From: Psychromicrobium silvestre
GTDB taxonomy: Bacteria; Actinomycetota; Actinomycetes; Actinomycetales; Micrococcaceae
DNA length: 64,000 nucleotides
NCBI RefSeq assembly: GCF_013408295.1
Contig: NZ_JACBYQ010000001.1
Location: 868,001-932,000 of the forward strand
Reading direction: 5' to 3'
Translations under genes and position numbers: made by a program
Shown here: one piece after another, positions 36,362-45,883 of the stretch
Layout of the letters: every line of letters starts with the position of its first letter
Position numbering within the stretch: position 1 is the stretch's first letter
The notes under the pieces: model-generated
What the model was told of the DNA's origin: nothing
Database searches by the model: none
What the model saw: only the letters and a program-made list of their open reading frames with translations

Positions 36362-37352
36362 CCGTTACCGGAGCCTGCACCCCAGCGGGGTTTGTGTCGT
36401 TATCTGCTTTCGAGCGTACCGAGCCTATCACCGTGAATCCAGGTGGCAGGGCCGATCTGGGTCCGAATGTGGATAACAGGCCGTGGTCCTCTCCTCCACC
36501 GAGCACCCAATCGACGGCGTTCCGTCCGAGCAGTCGAGCCGCCGGTTCCAACGGCCTTGCTAGCTCTCGGAGGACTCCTGGGTCCAAATCAATCTGAACC
36601 TCGCTCGCCAAAGCCAGCCGCCCGGCGTCGCGAATCAGTCCGTCGGAAACGTCAAGCATTGAGGTGGCTCCGGCTCGGGCGGCGGCAGGACCTGCGAGTA
36701 AGGGTGGCCGCGGGCAACGAAAGGAATCCAGTAAAGCCAGCTGATCGGCGTTCAACGAGGAGATCGAATTCTCGCTTTCCAGCAGCGCCCAGCCCGCCCC
36801 AGCACGGCCCAGAGCCCCACAGATGGCCAGTCGATCCCCCGCCTCAGCTCCCGAACGCAGCACCGGCGCCCGTCCTTCAAGGTCACCGATCACGCTCACC
36901 GTCACCACCAGCTCCCGTCCCGAGGACAGGTCCCCGCCGACCACGGCGCACCGATCCGCACCCAGCTCCGTTATTGCGCGACTCAGTCCCTCGGTAAGGT
37001 CTCGCATCCATTCCAGCTCGGTCTGCGGCGGCATGGTCAAGCTGACCACCATGCCGGTGGCTACCGCTCCCATGGCGTTAATATCGCTCAAATTCTGGGC
37101 TGCCGCCTTCCAACCAACATCGAAGCCTGTGGAGGCGTAGCCGTTGTTCCAGTGCAGCCGAAAGTCTTGGTCTTGGACCTGGGTGTCCATCGAAATCACG
37201 GTGCGACCATCAGGGGCAGCAACCACGGCTGCATCGTCTCCGGGCCCCAGCAGTACTGAGGAGGAGTTAGCCAGGCGAGGGAAAATCTGGGCGAGCAACT
37301 CACGCTCACTCAATTGACCGACGGTGAGCCGGTCCGCGACATTTCCACTCAT
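36312..37352 (-). CDS. thiL: Thiamine-monophosphate kinase ThiL
   Basis: Phosphorylates thiamine monophosphate to the cofactor TPP, the last step of the pathway begun by ThiC at 4.2 kb. The 346-residue protein has LLGPGDDAAVV (N-terminal glycine/Asp metal loop), ISMDTQVQDQDFR, GWKAAAQNLSDINAMGA, and the AIR-synthase-like C-terminal STSMLDVSDGLIRDAGRLA segment and GGEDHGLLSTF. I start at MSGNVADRLTVGQ; the open frame extends 27 codons further with a basic non-conserved sequence. It is part of thiL-DAK2-recG-rsmD. No TPP riboswitch is seen upstream. Confidence 0.95.
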   Translation of the reverse strand: MSGNVADRLTVGQLSERELLAQIFPRLANSSSVLLGPGDDAAVVAAPDGRTVISMDTQVQDQDFRLHWNNGYASTGFDVGWKAAAQNLSDINAMGAVATGMVVSLTMPPQTELEWMRDLTEGLSRAITELGADRCAVVGGDLSSGRELVVTVSVIGDLEGRAPVLRSGAEAGDRLAICGALGRAGAGWALLESENSISSLNADQLALLDSFRCPRPPLLAGPAAARAGATSMLDVSDGLIRDAGRLALASEVQIDLDPGVLRELARPLEPAARLLGRNAVDWVLGGGEDHGLLSTFGPRSALPPGFTVIGSVRSKADNDTNPAGVQAPVTVAGQRSDVVGWDHFAD

Positions 37353-37468
37353 CCCTCCACCGTAACGCCTCGAGCTGACAGCCTGCCTTCTGAAACGCCT
37401 CCCACCGCCAAAGCTGCCGACGGGAAGGGTCAAAATAAACTGAACGCCGATCAGCTAGGCTGAAAAGT

Positions 37469-37975
37469 ATGTTGAAAGCAGCGCCCGGACGGCTCCTCAT
37501 CCTCTTCCTCGGCGTGGGAGCCCTGTTGACCGCCTGCACGCCGGCCGTAGAGGTGGCCCCGGCCAAGGACTCCGCCGATCCGGCTTGCGCACCGATGATG
37601 ATCGCACTTCCGGATGCGCTGGCCGACGCGCCGCTGCGAGAAACCAGTTCCCAAGCCACCGCAGCCTGGGGAAATCCCTCCGTGGTGGTGTTGCGCTGCG
37701 GCGTCACCCCACCCCCACGCACCACGACGGATACTTGCGTCGGGGTCAATGGTGTGGACTGGGTGATGAAGCAGAAGGGCGATACCTGGACCCTGACCAC
37801 CTACGGCCGTCAGCCTGCCACCGAGATTCTCTTTAGTGAGAAGAATGTGGCTTCCAGCACGATCTTGCCGCAACTAGCCGCCTCGGTGTCCAAAATCCCG
37901 CAGACTTATAAATGTGTGGGACCGGCGGAGACGCTCCCCACCGGAAGTAGCACCGGAAGCAGCACCAACAACTGA
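37469..37975 (+). CDS. DUF3515 lipoprotein
   Basis: A 168-residue predicted lipoprotein: N-terminal hydrophobic stretch LLILFLGVGALLTAC with the lipobox cysteine at 23, after which signal peptidase II would cut and lipidate. The mature part matches the actinobacterial DUF3515 family (PACAPMMIALPDAL, AAWGNPSVVVLRCGVTPP, GVDWVMKQKGDTWTLTTYGR), with conserved cysteines. The function is unknown. In many Actinobacteria it lies between ddl and thiL as here, in the opposite direction, so a cell-envelope role is plausible. The C-terminus ends in a Ser/Thr/Gly-rich tail. Confidence 0.85.
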   Translation: MLKAAPGRLLILFLGVGALLTACTPAVEVAPAKDSADPACAPMMIALPDALADAPLRETSSQATAAWGNPSVVVLRCGVTPPPRTTTDTCVGVNGVDWVMKQKGDTWTLTTYGRQPATEILFSEKNVASSTILPQLAASVSKIPQTYKCVGPAETLPTGSSTGSSTNN

Positions 37976-38009
37976 GATTCCAAGCCGAGGTTGGCGCAAA
38001 AAGCAGTCG

Positions 38010-39128
38010 TTAGCGCAGGCCGGTCTTCCGGCTCAGCGCCAATTGGATCAGCTCTTCGACCAACTCGGGATAACTCATCCCGCTAGCGGCCCACATCTGC
38101 GGGTACATCGACCTCGGTGTGAAGCCGGGCAAGGTGTTGATCTCGTTGATCACCACCTCCCCTTCGGGGGTGTAGAAAAAGTCCACCCTGGAGAGCCCTT
38201 CGGCGTCGATCGCCTCAAAAGCCTTGGCAGCGGCACGCCGGATCTCCTTGATGGCAGCATCCGGCAGCTCCGCCGGGCAGCTCAGCGAGGTACCCGACCC
38301 GGCCACGTACTTGGCTTCAAAATCGTAGAAACTGTGATCCCCAGAAGTAACCACCTCACCCGGGAAAGAGGTCCGGGTTGGCGCCCCGTCCCTTCCCTGG
38401 AGTACGGCGCACTCCACTTCCCGCCCCGAGACCGCGGCCTCCACAATCACCTTAGGGTCATACTCGCGGGCGAATTCAATGGCTGCTTCGAGTTGCTCGG
38501 GGCCGTCAACCTTGCTGATCCCCATTGATGATCCGGCCCGGGCGGGCTTGACGAAAACCGGCCAACCCAGCTCCTCCACGCGAGCCAGCACGGCGGAACG
38601 GGAACGCCGCCACTCGTTTTCTCGGATCACCTGATAGGGGTACACACGAAGTCCGGCGGAGGAGAAGATGATCTTCATGTACTCCTTATCCATGCCCACG
38701 GCAGAGGCCAGCACCCCGGAACCCACATAGCGGATATCGGCTAGCTCCAGCAGTCCTTGCACGGTGCCATCTTCGCCGAAGGGTCCATGCAGTAGCGGGA
38801 AGACCACATCGACCTCACCCAATAACTGAGGTATCTCCCCGGGAGCGCTGCTCACGAGTTCGGTACCGGCACCATTGCTATGCAAGGCCACAGCCTGCGC
38901 TGCAGGATCTACCTCGGGGAGACTATCGGCGGTAATCTGCCAGCGTTCCGTTTCCTGGCCGGCCAGCACCCACTGGCCGTTCTTGCTGATCCCGACCGGG
39001 ACGACGTCGTACTTCTGCCGGTCAATCGCACCCATCACGCCCACGGCAGTGACGCAGCTGACCGCGTGCTCGCTGGAGCGACCGCCAAAGAGCACAGCGA
39101 TCCGCGGTTTATGCGTTTTTTCGGTCAC
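38010..39128 (-). CDS. ddl: D-alanine--D-alanine ligase
   Basis: ATP-grasp ligase that makes the D-Ala-D-Ala dipeptide for peptidoglycan precursors. The 372-residue protein has RIAVLFGGRSSEHAVSCVTA (N-terminal HPGRXXE-like start), PLLHGPFGEDGTVQGLLELADI, the ATP-grasp PVFVKPARAGSSMGISKV and the C-terminal YTPEGEVVINEINTLPGFTPRSMYP metal-binding site. It is the last gene of a tight cluster murA-plsC-gpsA-ddl with successive 4-nt overlaps (ATGA), so all four are translationally coupled. Confidence 0.97.
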   Translation of the reverse strand: MTEKTHKPRIAVLFGGRSSEHAVSCVTAVGVMGAIDRQKYDVVPVGISKNGQWVLAGQETERWQITADSLPEVDPAAQAVALHSNGAGTELVSSAPGEIPQLLGEVDVVFPLLHGPFGEDGTVQGLLELADIRYVGSGVLASAVGMDKEYMKIIFSSAGLRVYPYQVIRENEWRRSRSAVLARVEELGWPVFVKPARAGSSMGISKVDGPEQLEAAIEFAREYDPKVIVEAAVSGREVECAVLQGRDGAPTRTSFPGEVVTSGDHSFYDFEAKYVAGSGTSLSCPAELPDAAIKEIRRAAAKAFEAIDAEGLSRVDFFYTPEGEVVINEINTLPGFTPRSMYPQMWAASGMSYPELVEELIQLALSRKTGLR

Positions 39129-40147
39129 GCAGATTCCCCTTCTGATTTAAGTTCTCGGGACAATAACCGTGGCCCCAATTCGTCGACGTCGAGTTTGCCA
39201 GCCAGCACGGCAACCACTGCCTCGGTAATCGGCATCTCAACGCCCAGTTTCTTGGCGAGATCGTAGACGGCGCGGCCGGATTTGATCCCCTCAGCGGTCT
39301 GCGTCATCCTGGCGTTGACCTCATCGAGGCTCAGCCCTTGGCCGAGCAAACGGCCGGCGCTGTGATTTCGACTCAAAGGTGAGGAACAGGTTGCCACCAG
39401 ATCGCCCAGCCCGGCAAGTCCGGCCATGGTATCCGATTCGCCGCCGAGGGCGAGTGCCAGCCGGGTGGTCTCGGCAAGACCGCGGGTGATCACCGATGCC
39501 TTGGTGTTATCGCCCATTTCCCTGCCCTCACAAATGCCGACGGCTAAGGCGATCACGTTTTTTACAATGCCGCCGATCTCCACCCCGACCACATCGGTAT
39601 TGGTGTAGGGGCGAAAATAGCTGGCGGTGCAGAGCGAGGCGACCCAGTGGGCCACCGATTCGTCGGTGCAGGCGATGACTGAGGCCGTTGGTTCGCAACG
39701 CGCGATCTCCATGGCCAGATTTGGTCCGGAGACCACCACGATCCGCTCGGCAGGCAGCCCGAGTCCTTCGGCGATTACCTCGCTCATCCTGGCGTCGGTG
39801 CCCAGTTCCAAGCCCTTCATCAGGGAGACCACGACGGCGTCCGGTGCTAAATGTTCCCGCCAGGCGGCCAGTTGCGGGCGAAGGGACTGCGCGGGTACCG
39901 CTAGAACCACAAGGGCGGCTCCGCTCAGTACGCTTTCGACGTCGGTGCTCGCCAGGATGTTGTGTGGCAGGTCAATGCCGGGCAGATAGTTCGGATTCCG
40001 ATGGTCCCGATTGATCTGTGCTACCACCTCTGCTCGCCGTCCCCAGAGCTCAACGCTCAGTTCCGGCTGAGCATCCGCCAGGATTTTCGCGAAAGTTGTA
40101 CCCCAGCTCCCCGCGCCCAGAACCGCTAGCTTGCTCCCGCCGCTCAT
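39125..40147 (-). CDS. gpsA: NAD(P)H-dependent glycerol-3-phosphate dehydrogenase
   Basis: Reduces dihydroxyacetone phosphate to sn-glycerol-3-phosphate, the backbone of phospholipids. The 340-residue protein has the dinucleotide-binding AVLGAGSWGTTFAKILAD (about 8-25), VVVSGPNLAMEIA, the catalytic lysine region GVEIGGIVKNVIALAVGI (about 191-208) and GLGDLVATCSSPLSRNHSAG. It overlaps plsC upstream and ddl downstream by 4 nt each. Confidence 0.97.
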   Translation of the reverse strand: MSGGSKLAVLGAGSWGTTFAKILADAQPELSVELWGRRAEVVAQINRDHRNPNYLPGIDLPHNILASTDVESVLSGAALVVLAVPAQSLRPQLAAWREHLAPDAVVVSLMKGLELGTDARMSEVIAEGLGLPAERIVVVSGPNLAMEIARCEPTASVIACTDESVAHWVASLCTASYFRPYTNTDVVGVEIGGIVKNVIALAVGICEGREMGDNTKASVITRGLAETTRLALALGGESDTMAGLAGLGDLVATCSSPLSRNHSAGRLLGQGLSLDEVNARMTQTAEGIKSGRAVYDLAKKLGVEMPITEAVVAVLAGKLDVDELGPRLLSRELKSEGESA

Positions 40148-40908
40148 TCGTTCATCCCGGAGTCTTTGTCTATCTGCCTGCCACGGGAGGTCTGATTGTG
40201 CACACTCGGATCCCAGCGTTCGCCGGGTGGCTGTTCGCCCCGCAATCCTGCCAGCAAGAGCGTAATCTCGACCAGAATCTTCTCCGTGACGGCGTCCAGA
40301 AGCTGCTTATCTTGGGGCTTATCGCGGAATTCGTCGAGATCCACCGGATCACCGACGATCATCCGAACCTTCTTTCGAGGAAACAATTTCACCATTTTGG
40401 CGTAGCGAGGAAAGACTTCCTGGGCACCCCAATGTGCCACCGGGATAACCGGTGCACCGGTCTGCAGAGCCAGCCTGGCGGCTCCGGTGTGCCCCTTCAT
40501 TGGCCACAGATCAGGGTCCCTGGTCAGGGTGCCCTCCGGATAAATCACAATGGCGCCCCGTTGGTCTAGGACCTCCTGAGCCACTTCGAGTGAGCGTCGG
40601 GCGGTTGGCCCGGCCCGGTCCACCGGGATCTGTAAGGAACCGGCCAGCACCTTCCCCACCACCGGAATCTTAAAAAGTGAGGCTTTGGTCAAAAAGTGCG
40701 GTGGAAGGCCATTGCTGTAAAGCATCTGCCCCACCAGAATCGGATCGATTTCGGTGCAGTGATTGGGGCAGATAATGAAACCGGTATCCCGGGGCAGCTT
40801 CTCCAGCTGGAGCCATTCCTTGCCGAGCATGATGTTCATCAAGGGCCGCAAGGTATCGGCCAGAATATGAAACATCACCCTCATGCTAAGGGGTTGCGAT
40901 TCGGTCAT
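40144..40908 (-). CDS. plsC: 1-acyl-sn-glycerol-3-phosphate acyltransferase
   Basis: Membrane-bound acyltransferase converting lysophosphatidic to phosphatidic acid. Family motifs: NHCTEIDPIL (HxxxxD, about 51-60), the substrate-binding FKIPVVGKVLAGSLQIPVDR, YPEGTLTRDPDLWPMKGHTGAARLA, and VIPVAHWG. At 254 residues it is of normal length with a basic, disordered C-terminal tail (GEQPPGERWDPSVHNQTSRG). It is encoded between murA and gpsA with 4-nt overlaps on both sides, linking phospholipid and peptidoglycan precursor supply. Confidence 0.93.
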   Translation of the reverse strand: MTESQPLSMRVMFHILADTLRPLMNIMLGKEWLQLEKLPRDTGFIICPNHCTEIDPILVGQMLYSNGLPPHFLTKASLFKIPVVGKVLAGSLQIPVDRAGPTARRSLEVAQEVLDQRGAIVIYPEGTLTRDPDLWPMKGHTGAARLALQTGAPVIPVAHWGAQEVFPRYAKMVKLFPRKKVRMIVGDPVDLDEFRDKPQDKQLLDAVTEKILVEITLLLAGLRGEQPPGERWDPSVHNQTSRGRQIDKDSGMNE

Positions 40909-42239
40909 CGCCTGGCCACTCCCGCGCTAACATCGACATCGGCACCGAGTGCGGCCAGCTTCTCGGTGAACCGTTCGTAGCCCCGATTAATCACATCGAT
41001 CCCGGTCACCCGCGAGGTTCCGGTGGCCGCCAGCGCGGCGATCAGATGGCTGAATCCGCCACGCAGATCGGGCACGTCAATATCGGCACCGCGCAGCGGC
41101 GCGGGACCGGAAATCACGGCCGAATGCCGAAAGTTGCGCTGCCCGAAGCGGCAGGGCGTGCTTCCCAGGCACTCCCGATGCAGCTGAATATTAGCCCCCA
41201 TCCGGACCAGCGCCTTGGTGAAGCCAAAGCGGTTCTCGTAGACCGTCTCGTGCACAATGGACACCCCCTCGGCCTGGCTCAGGGCTACTACCAGGGGCTG
41301 CTGCCAGTCGGTCATAAAGCCGGGGTGTACGTCGGTTTCCAACACCAGCGGATTGAGCTTACCGCCGGGGTGATAAAAGCGGATGCCGTCCTCTTCGATG
41401 TCCATTCCGCCGCCTACCTTGCGGAAGGTATTGATAAAGGTCATCAGGTCGCGCTGAGCGGCGCCCTCGACAAAGATGTCGCCGCGGGTGACCAGGGCGG
41501 CGGAGGCCCAGGAGGCGGTTTCGTTGCGATCAGGCAGAGCCCGGTGCAGGTAGCCGCTCAGGTTCTTCACGCCTTCGATCCGGATGGTCCGCTCGGATTG
41601 GACGTTAATAATCGCGCCCATCTTTTGCAGCACAGCAATCAAGTCAATGATTTCGGGTTCGACGGCGGCCCCGATAAGTTCGGTGATGCCCTCGGCTTTG
41701 GTGGCGGAGAGGAGTACCTGCTCGGTGGCTCCCACACTGGGATAGGGCAGCGAGATCTTGGCGCCTTGTAGCCCCTTCGGGGCGGAGATATGGATGCCTC
41801 CGGGCCGCTTCTCCACCACGGCGCCGAACTGCCGCAGCACATTGAGGTGGAAATCAATCGGCCGGTCGCCGATCTTGCAGCCGCCCAGATCCGGGATAAA
41901 TGCCTCCCCGATGGCGTGTATCAGCGGGCCGCACAGCAGAATGGGAATTCTGGAGTCCCCCGCATGGGCGTCAATCTCGGTGCTTGAGGCGGTGGTGGCG
42001 TTTTGCGGGTCCAAGGTCAGGTCCCCATTAATCGGGTCCTTAAGCACGGAGACACCGTGTAGTTGAAGCAACGAGGTGACTACTTCAACGTCCTTAATTT
42101 CGGGAACATTGCGCAGCACCGAGGGGGAATCCCCCAGCAGCGCGGCCACCATGGCCTTGGGGACCAGATTTTTCGCCCCCCGTACCGAAATTCGCCCGGA
42201 TAAAGGCACGCCGCCACGAACTGTCAGTACGCTACTCAT
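40905..42239 (-). CDS. murA: UDP-N-acetylglucosamine 1-carboxyvinyltransferase MurA
   Basis: First committed enzyme of peptidoglycan synthesis, transferring enolpyruvate from PEP to UDP-GlcNAc. The 444-residue protein has SVLTVRGGVPLSGRISVRGAKNLVPKAM (conserved Lys-Asn), and the active loop GGCKIGDRPIDFH. That loop carries the catalytic Cys (E. coli Cys115 position), so the enzyme is the fosfomycin-sensitive type, unlike the Asp form of mycobacteria. FMTDWQQPLVVALSQAEG and DLRGGFSHLIAALAATG are also typical. It is the first gene of the murA-plsC-gpsA-ddl overlap cluster, about 60 nt downstream of leuD. Confidence 0.97.
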   Translation of the reverse strand: MSSVLTVRGGVPLSGRISVRGAKNLVPKAMVAALLGDSPSVLRNVPEIKDVEVVTSLLQLHGVSVLKDPINGDLTLDPQNATTASSTEIDAHAGDSRIPILLCGPLIHAIGEAFIPDLGGCKIGDRPIDFHLNVLRQFGAVVEKRPGGIHISAPKGLQGAKISLPYPSVGATEQVLLSATKAEGITELIGAAVEPEIIDLIAVLQKMGAIINVQSERTIRIEGVKNLSGYLHRALPDRNETASWASAALVTRGDIFVEGAAQRDLMTFINTFRKVGGGMDIEEDGIRFYHPGGKLNPLVLETDVHPGFMTDWQQPLVVALSQAEGVSIVHETVYENRFGFTKALVRMGANIQLHRECLGSTPCRFGQRNFRHSAVISGPAPLRGADIDVPDLRGGFSHLIAALAATGTSRVTGIDVINRGYERFTEKLAALGADVDVSAGVARR

Positions 42240-42297
42240 CGATCCAGCATAGTTTCTTCTGCCGCTCAGATCGAATATTCCTGCCCGTGCGGAGCGG

Positions 42298-42909
42298 CTA
42301 AAGTTCCTGCTCCAGTTTCACCGGCAGGGTACGGGGCTTCCACGACGGACGCTGAGCCTCGTACTCGGAGATTTTCTCCTCATGCACCATGGTCAAAGCG
42401 ATATCATCCAAGCCTTCTAATAGCCGCCAGCGGATGTAATCGTCAATCTCGAAGCGAGCTACCACCACCCCGCAACTCACGGTTTTGCTGAGCAGATCAA
42501 CGCTTACCTCGGTGCCCGGTGCGTTCTCCAGGACCTTCCAGATCAGCTCAATATCGGCCTGGTCAACTTGAGCTGTGAGCAGGCCCTGCTTACCGGAGTT
42601 TCCGCGGAAGATATCCCCAAATCTGGAGGAGAGCACCGCTTTGAAGCCATAGTCCCGCAGTGCCCAGACCGCGTGTTCCCGGGAGGAACCGGTGCCAAAG
42701 TCCGGGCCGGCCACCAGTACACTGCCGTGTTTGAAGGGTTCCTGATTGAGGATGAAGTCCTCGTTCTTGCGCCAGGAGGCGAAGAGCGCATCATCAAAGC
42801 CGGTTTTGGTGATGCGTTTGAGGAAGACCGCGGGGATGATCTGATCGGTGTCCACATCAGATTCCCGTAAAGGGACGCCGATTCCGGTGTGCGTACTGAA
42901 CTTTTCCAT
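42298..42909 (-). CDS. leuD: 3-isopropylmalate dehydratase small subunit
   Basis: Small (swivel) subunit of isopropylmalate isomerase, converting 2- to 3-isopropylmalate in leucine synthesis. The 203-residue protein has [29 protein letters not shown], the [22 protein letters not shown] substrate loop, and [13 protein letters not shown]. It follows leuC by 15 nt in the standard leuCD operon. Confidence 0.97.
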   Translation of the reverse strand: MEKFSTHTGIGVPLRESDVDTDQIIPAVFLKRITKTGFDDALFASWRKNEDFILNQEPFKHGSVLVAGPDFGTGSSREHAVWALRDYGFKAVLSSRFGDIFRGNSGKQGLLTAQVDQADIELIWKVLENAPGTEVSVDLLSKTVSCGVVVARFEIDDYIRWRLLEGLDDIALTMVHEEKISEYEAQRPSWKPRTLPVKLEQEL

Positions 42910-42924
42910 TGTCTCTCTCCTGGC

Positions 42925-44364
42925 CTAGGCCGCGTTCGCCGTCGTCAGCGGGGGTAGATCCGAAGGCGAGCTGAGGGTGCCTCGGATTGCGGTGGCAGCG
43001 GCGACCACCGGAGAAACCAGGTGGGTGCGGCCACCTTTGCCCTGCCGCCCTTCGAAATTACGGTTTGAGGTGGAGGCGCAGCGCTCCCCCGGCTGCAATT
43101 GGTCCGGGTTCATTCCCAGACACATCGAACAGCCCGCAAAACGCCACTCGGCGCCAAATTCCTTGAAGACCTTGTCCAAGCCCTCGGCCTCGGCCTCCAA
43201 GCGCACCCGTGCCGATCCGGGAACTACCAGCATCCTAATCTCCGGGTCCTTCTGCCGTCCCTTGATAACCTCGGCAGCGGCCCGCAGATCTTCGATCCTG
43301 GAGTTAGTGCAGGAGCCCAGAAAGACGGTGTCCACTCGGATGTCCTTCATCCGGGTGTGTGCCTCGAGTCCCATGTAGCTCAGTGCTCGTTCGCAGGCTG
43401 CTTTGGCGTTCTCATCCGCAAAGTCCTCGGGGGCTGGAACGCTCTCGTTCAAGGACACTCCCTGGCCGGGATTGGTGCCCCAGGTGACAAAGGGTTCCAG
43501 GGTATTCGCGTCCAGGAAGACTTCCGCGTCGAAGTTCGCATCGGCTTCGGTGTGCAGGGACTTCCAGTATTTGACCGCGGCATCCCAATCTTCGCCCTCT
43601 GGCGCGTGCGGGCGGCCCTTGAGGTATTCGAAAGTGGTCTCATCCGGGGCGATCATGCCCGCTCGGGCCCCGGCTTCAATGGACATATTGCAGATGGTCA
43701 TTCGGGCGTCCATCGACAGCTCGCGGATCGCTGAGCCCCGATATTCCAGCACATAACCTTGGCCACCGCCGGTGCCGATCTTGGCGATAACCGCCAAAAT
43801 AATGTCTTTGGAACTCACACCCGGTCGCAGGGTGCCCTCGACGTTAATGGCCATCGTCTTAAAGGGTTTGAGCGGCAGGGTCTGAGTGGCCATCACATGT
43901 TCCACCTCGGAGGTGCCAATGCCAAAGGCCAGGGCACCAAAAGCGCCGTGAGTAGAGGTGTGTGAATCGCCACAGACCACGGTCATCCCGGGCTGGGTCA
44001 AGCCCAGTTGCGGGCCCACGATATGCACAATGCCCTGTTCCGCATCGCCGAGCGAATGTAGCCGAACGCCGAATTCTTGGCAGTTCTTGCGCAGGGTCTC
44101 GATCTGGGTCCGGCTGGTTGGATCCGCAATGGGCTTATCGATGTCCAGGGTGGGGGTGTTGTGATCCTCGGTGGCAATGGTCAGATCCACCCGGCGCAGT
44201 GGTCGGCCAGCCAGCCGCAATCCCTCGAAAGCCTGGGGGGAGGTCACCTCGTGCAGCAGGTGCAGGTCAATGAAGAGCAGGTCTGGCTCGTTGTCCTGTC
44301 CCTTGCGTACCAAGTGGTCTGCCCAGACCTTCTCTGCCAGGGTCTTGGGAATGTTGCTGCTCAC
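42925..44364 (-). CDS. leuC: 3-isopropylmalate dehydratase large subunit
   Basis: Large, [4Fe-4S]-containing subunit of isopropylmalate isomerase (aconitase superfamily). The 479-residue protein has [66 protein letters not shown], and the cluster cysteines in [13 protein letters not shown] and [12 protein letters not shown] (CxxC). The start is the GTG at 44364 because AGGAG lies 6 nt upstream; the frame upstream of it is not conserved. It is divergent from the IclR-type regulator, the arrangement seen for NdgR/LtbR control of leuCD. Confidence 0.97.
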   Translation of the reverse strand: MSSNIPKTLAEKVWADHLVRKGQDNEPDLLFIDLHLLHEVTSPQAFEGLRLAGRPLRRVDLTIATEDHNTPTLDIDKPIADPTSRTQIETLRKNCQEFGVRLHSLGDAEQGIVHIVGPQLGLTQPGMTVVCGDSHTSTHGAFGALAFGIGTSEVEHVMATQTLPLKPFKTMAINVEGTLRPGVSSKDIILAVIAKIGTGGGQGYVLEYRGSAIRELSMDARMTICNMSIEAGARAGMIAPDETTFEYLKGRPHAPEGEDWDAAVKYWKSLHTEADANFDAEVFLDANTLEPFVTWGTNPGQGVSLNESVPAPEDFADENAKAACERALSYMGLEAHTRMKDIRVDTVFLGSCTNSRIEDLRAAAEVIKGRQKDPEIRMLVVPGSARVRLEAEAEGLDKVFKEFGAEWRFAGCSMCLGMNPDQLQPGERCASTSNRNFEGRQGKGGRTHLVSPVVAAATAIRGTLSSPSDLPPLTTANAA

Positions 44365-44492
44365 GATCCGCTCCTGTGCTGGATGCCTTTGTGCTGGAGG
44401 TGCTCCAGCCACCGATGGTTCTAGCCATCTACTTACTTCTTTTCATCTACTCTGACAGCGGTACTGGTAACGCGCCAGCACTTCGATGTGCA

Positions 44493-44507
44493 TCTCATAT
44501 AATGAGA
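44493..44507. promoter_or_regulatory. Palindromic operator in the leuC / IclR divergent promoter
   Basis: TCTCAT-ATA-ATGAGA is a perfect 6-bp inverted repeat with a 3-bp centre, and TATAAT (44498-44503) lies inside it as a -10 box for the regulator gene. The ATG of that gene is only 20 nt further, so its 5' leader is very short (about 13 nt). The position suits autoregulation by the IclR protein and control of leuCD. Confidence 0.7.
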
Positions 44508-44522
44508 CGCTAATATCGCTAT

Positions 44523-45251
44523 ATGGACAATTCTCATGGTGTCAGCGGCGTCGGTGTCATCGATAAAGCAGCCCAGGTGCTTGACGCACTGGAGGCTGGA
44601 CCTACCACCCTGGCGCAGCTCGTGGCCGCCACCGGCCTGGCTCGGCCCACCGTGCACCGGCTGGCTCAGGCCTTGGCTCACCACCGCTTAGTGAGTCGCG
44701 ATGTGCATGGTCGTTTTGTTCTGGGCGGACGCCTCGTTGAACTGGCTTCCGCGGCGGGCGAGGACCGGCTCATTGCGGCCGCCGGGCCTGTCTTGCTCCA
44801 GCTACGCGACGCCACCGGGGAATCCGCCCAGATCTTTCGCCGACAGGGCGAATGGCGGGTCTGTGTGGCTTCGGCCGAGCGTCCTATCGGGCTACGAGAC
44901 ACCATCCCGGTAGGCACCAAGCTGAGCATGAAGGCCGGCTCCGCGGCGCAGATTTTGCTGGCCTGGGAGGATCACGAGAGGCTGCTGGATGGTCTACAAA
45001 ACGCGAGATTTACCCCCACCGTGCTGGCCGGCGTCCGACGGCGAGGCTGGGCTCAGAGCCTCGGCGAACGAGAGATGGGGGTCGCCTCGGTTTCGGCCCC
45101 GGTACGCGGCCCCTCCGGGCGAGTGATCGCCGCGGTATCGATCTCCGGTCCCATCGAGCGACTGACCCGACAGCCCGGTAGGCTGCACGCCGAGGTTGTC
45201 GGGGCTGCCGCCCGCGCGCTCACCGAAGCACTCAAAAAGGCGAGCGAATAA
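44523..45251 (+). CDS. IclR-family transcriptional regulator (NdgR/LtbR-like)
   Basis: The 242-residue protein has an N-terminal winged helix (GVIDKAAQVLDALEAGPTTLAQLVAATGLARPTVHRLAQALAHHRLV, about 10-57) and the C-terminal IclR effector-binding domain (GEDRLIAAAGPVLLQLRDATGESAQIFRR; KAGSAAQILLAWEDH; EMGVASVSAPVRGPSGRVIAAVSISGP). Being divergent from leuCD is the hallmark of NdgR (Streptomyces) and LtbR (Corynebacterium), which control leucine, and in some species tryptophan and cell-wall, genes. No Shine-Dalgarno is obvious and the leader is short; leaderless or near-leaderless translation is possible. A palindrome overlaps its -10. Confidence 0.88.
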   Translation: MDNSHGVSGVGVIDKAAQVLDALEAGPTTLAQLVAATGLARPTVHRLAQALAHHRLVSRDVHGRFVLGGRLVELASAAGEDRLIAAAGPVLLQLRDATGESAQIFRRQGEWRVCVASAERPIGLRDTIPVGTKLSMKAGSAAQILLAWEDHERLLDGLQNARFTPTVLAGVRRRGWAQSLGEREMGVASVSAPVRGPSGRVIAAVSISGPIERLTRQPGRLHAEVVGAAARALTEALKKASE

Positions 45252-45285
45252 GCCAGCCTTACGCCGAACAACGTAGGCTTTTCCC

Positions 45286-45816
45286 ATGGAAAACTTCGCG
45301 ATTCTTTTGCGCGGCGTAAATGTTGGCGGGATCAATATCAAGATGGCCGATCTCAGAGAGTGCCTGGCGACGCTCCCGGTGCAGAAGGTCAAGACCCTTT
45401 TGGCTAGCGGCAATGTGGTACTAGCCTCCGAGCTCCCCGCGGTCGAGCTCAAAAACCGGATTGAGGAGGCGCTCAGGAAGCGCTTCGATTATCAGGCTTG
45501 GGTGGTGGTTCTGACCGTGAAAAGGATCGCCGAGCTGATCGAGGCTTGCCCCTACTCCCCTGACTCTGCCGAGCAGCACAGTTACGTCACCCTCTCCTCC
45601 GAGCCAGCCGCCGTCGCCCGTTTATTGGAAGAGGGACGGGAACTGGAGGGCCAGCTCGCCGCGCTTGGTCCCGAGGCGGTGGCCTGGTTGGCTCCGGTGG
45701 GCGGAACCTTGGAGTCGCCGATCAGCAAGCTCACCGCGAAGGCGGTCTACAAATCAACTACCACGACCAGAAATCTGCGCACCCTGATCAAGATTCGGGA
45801 CGCCGCGGCAAGCTGA
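45286..45816 (+). CDS. DUF1697 family protein
   Basis: The 176-residue product matches the DUF1697 family: the start NFAILLRGVNVGGINIKMADLRECL and the middle KVKTLLASGNVVLASE are diagnostic, as is the C-terminal KLTAKAVYKSTTTTRNLRTLIKI. The family is widespread, of ferredoxin-like fold, and its function is unknown. It begins 34 nt downstream of the IclR gene on the same strand and may be co-transcribed with it. Confidence 0.9.
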   Translation: MENFAILLRGVNVGGINIKMADLRECLATLPVQKVKTLLASGNVVLASELPAVELKNRIEEALRKRFDYQAWVVVLTVKRIAELIEACPYSPDSAEQHSYVTLSSEPAAVARLLEEGRELEGQLAALGPEAVAWLAPVGGTLESPISKLTAKAVYKSTTTTRNLRTLIKIRDAAAS

Positions 45817-45844
45817 AAGGCGCGGGGCATCAGCTACCAACATA

Positions 45845-45880
45845 CAAGAAGGAGCCCCGGCCAAAGACCGGGACTCCTGA
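45845..45880 (-). terminator. Terminator downstream of tRNA-Glu (45884-45956)
   Basis: GGAGCCCCGG (45851-45860) and CCGGGACTCC (45868-45877) form a 10-bp stem with one wobble and a 7-nt loop. On the minus strand it is followed by TTCTTG, a weak U-tract. Confidence 0.65.
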
Positions 45881-45883
45881 ACG

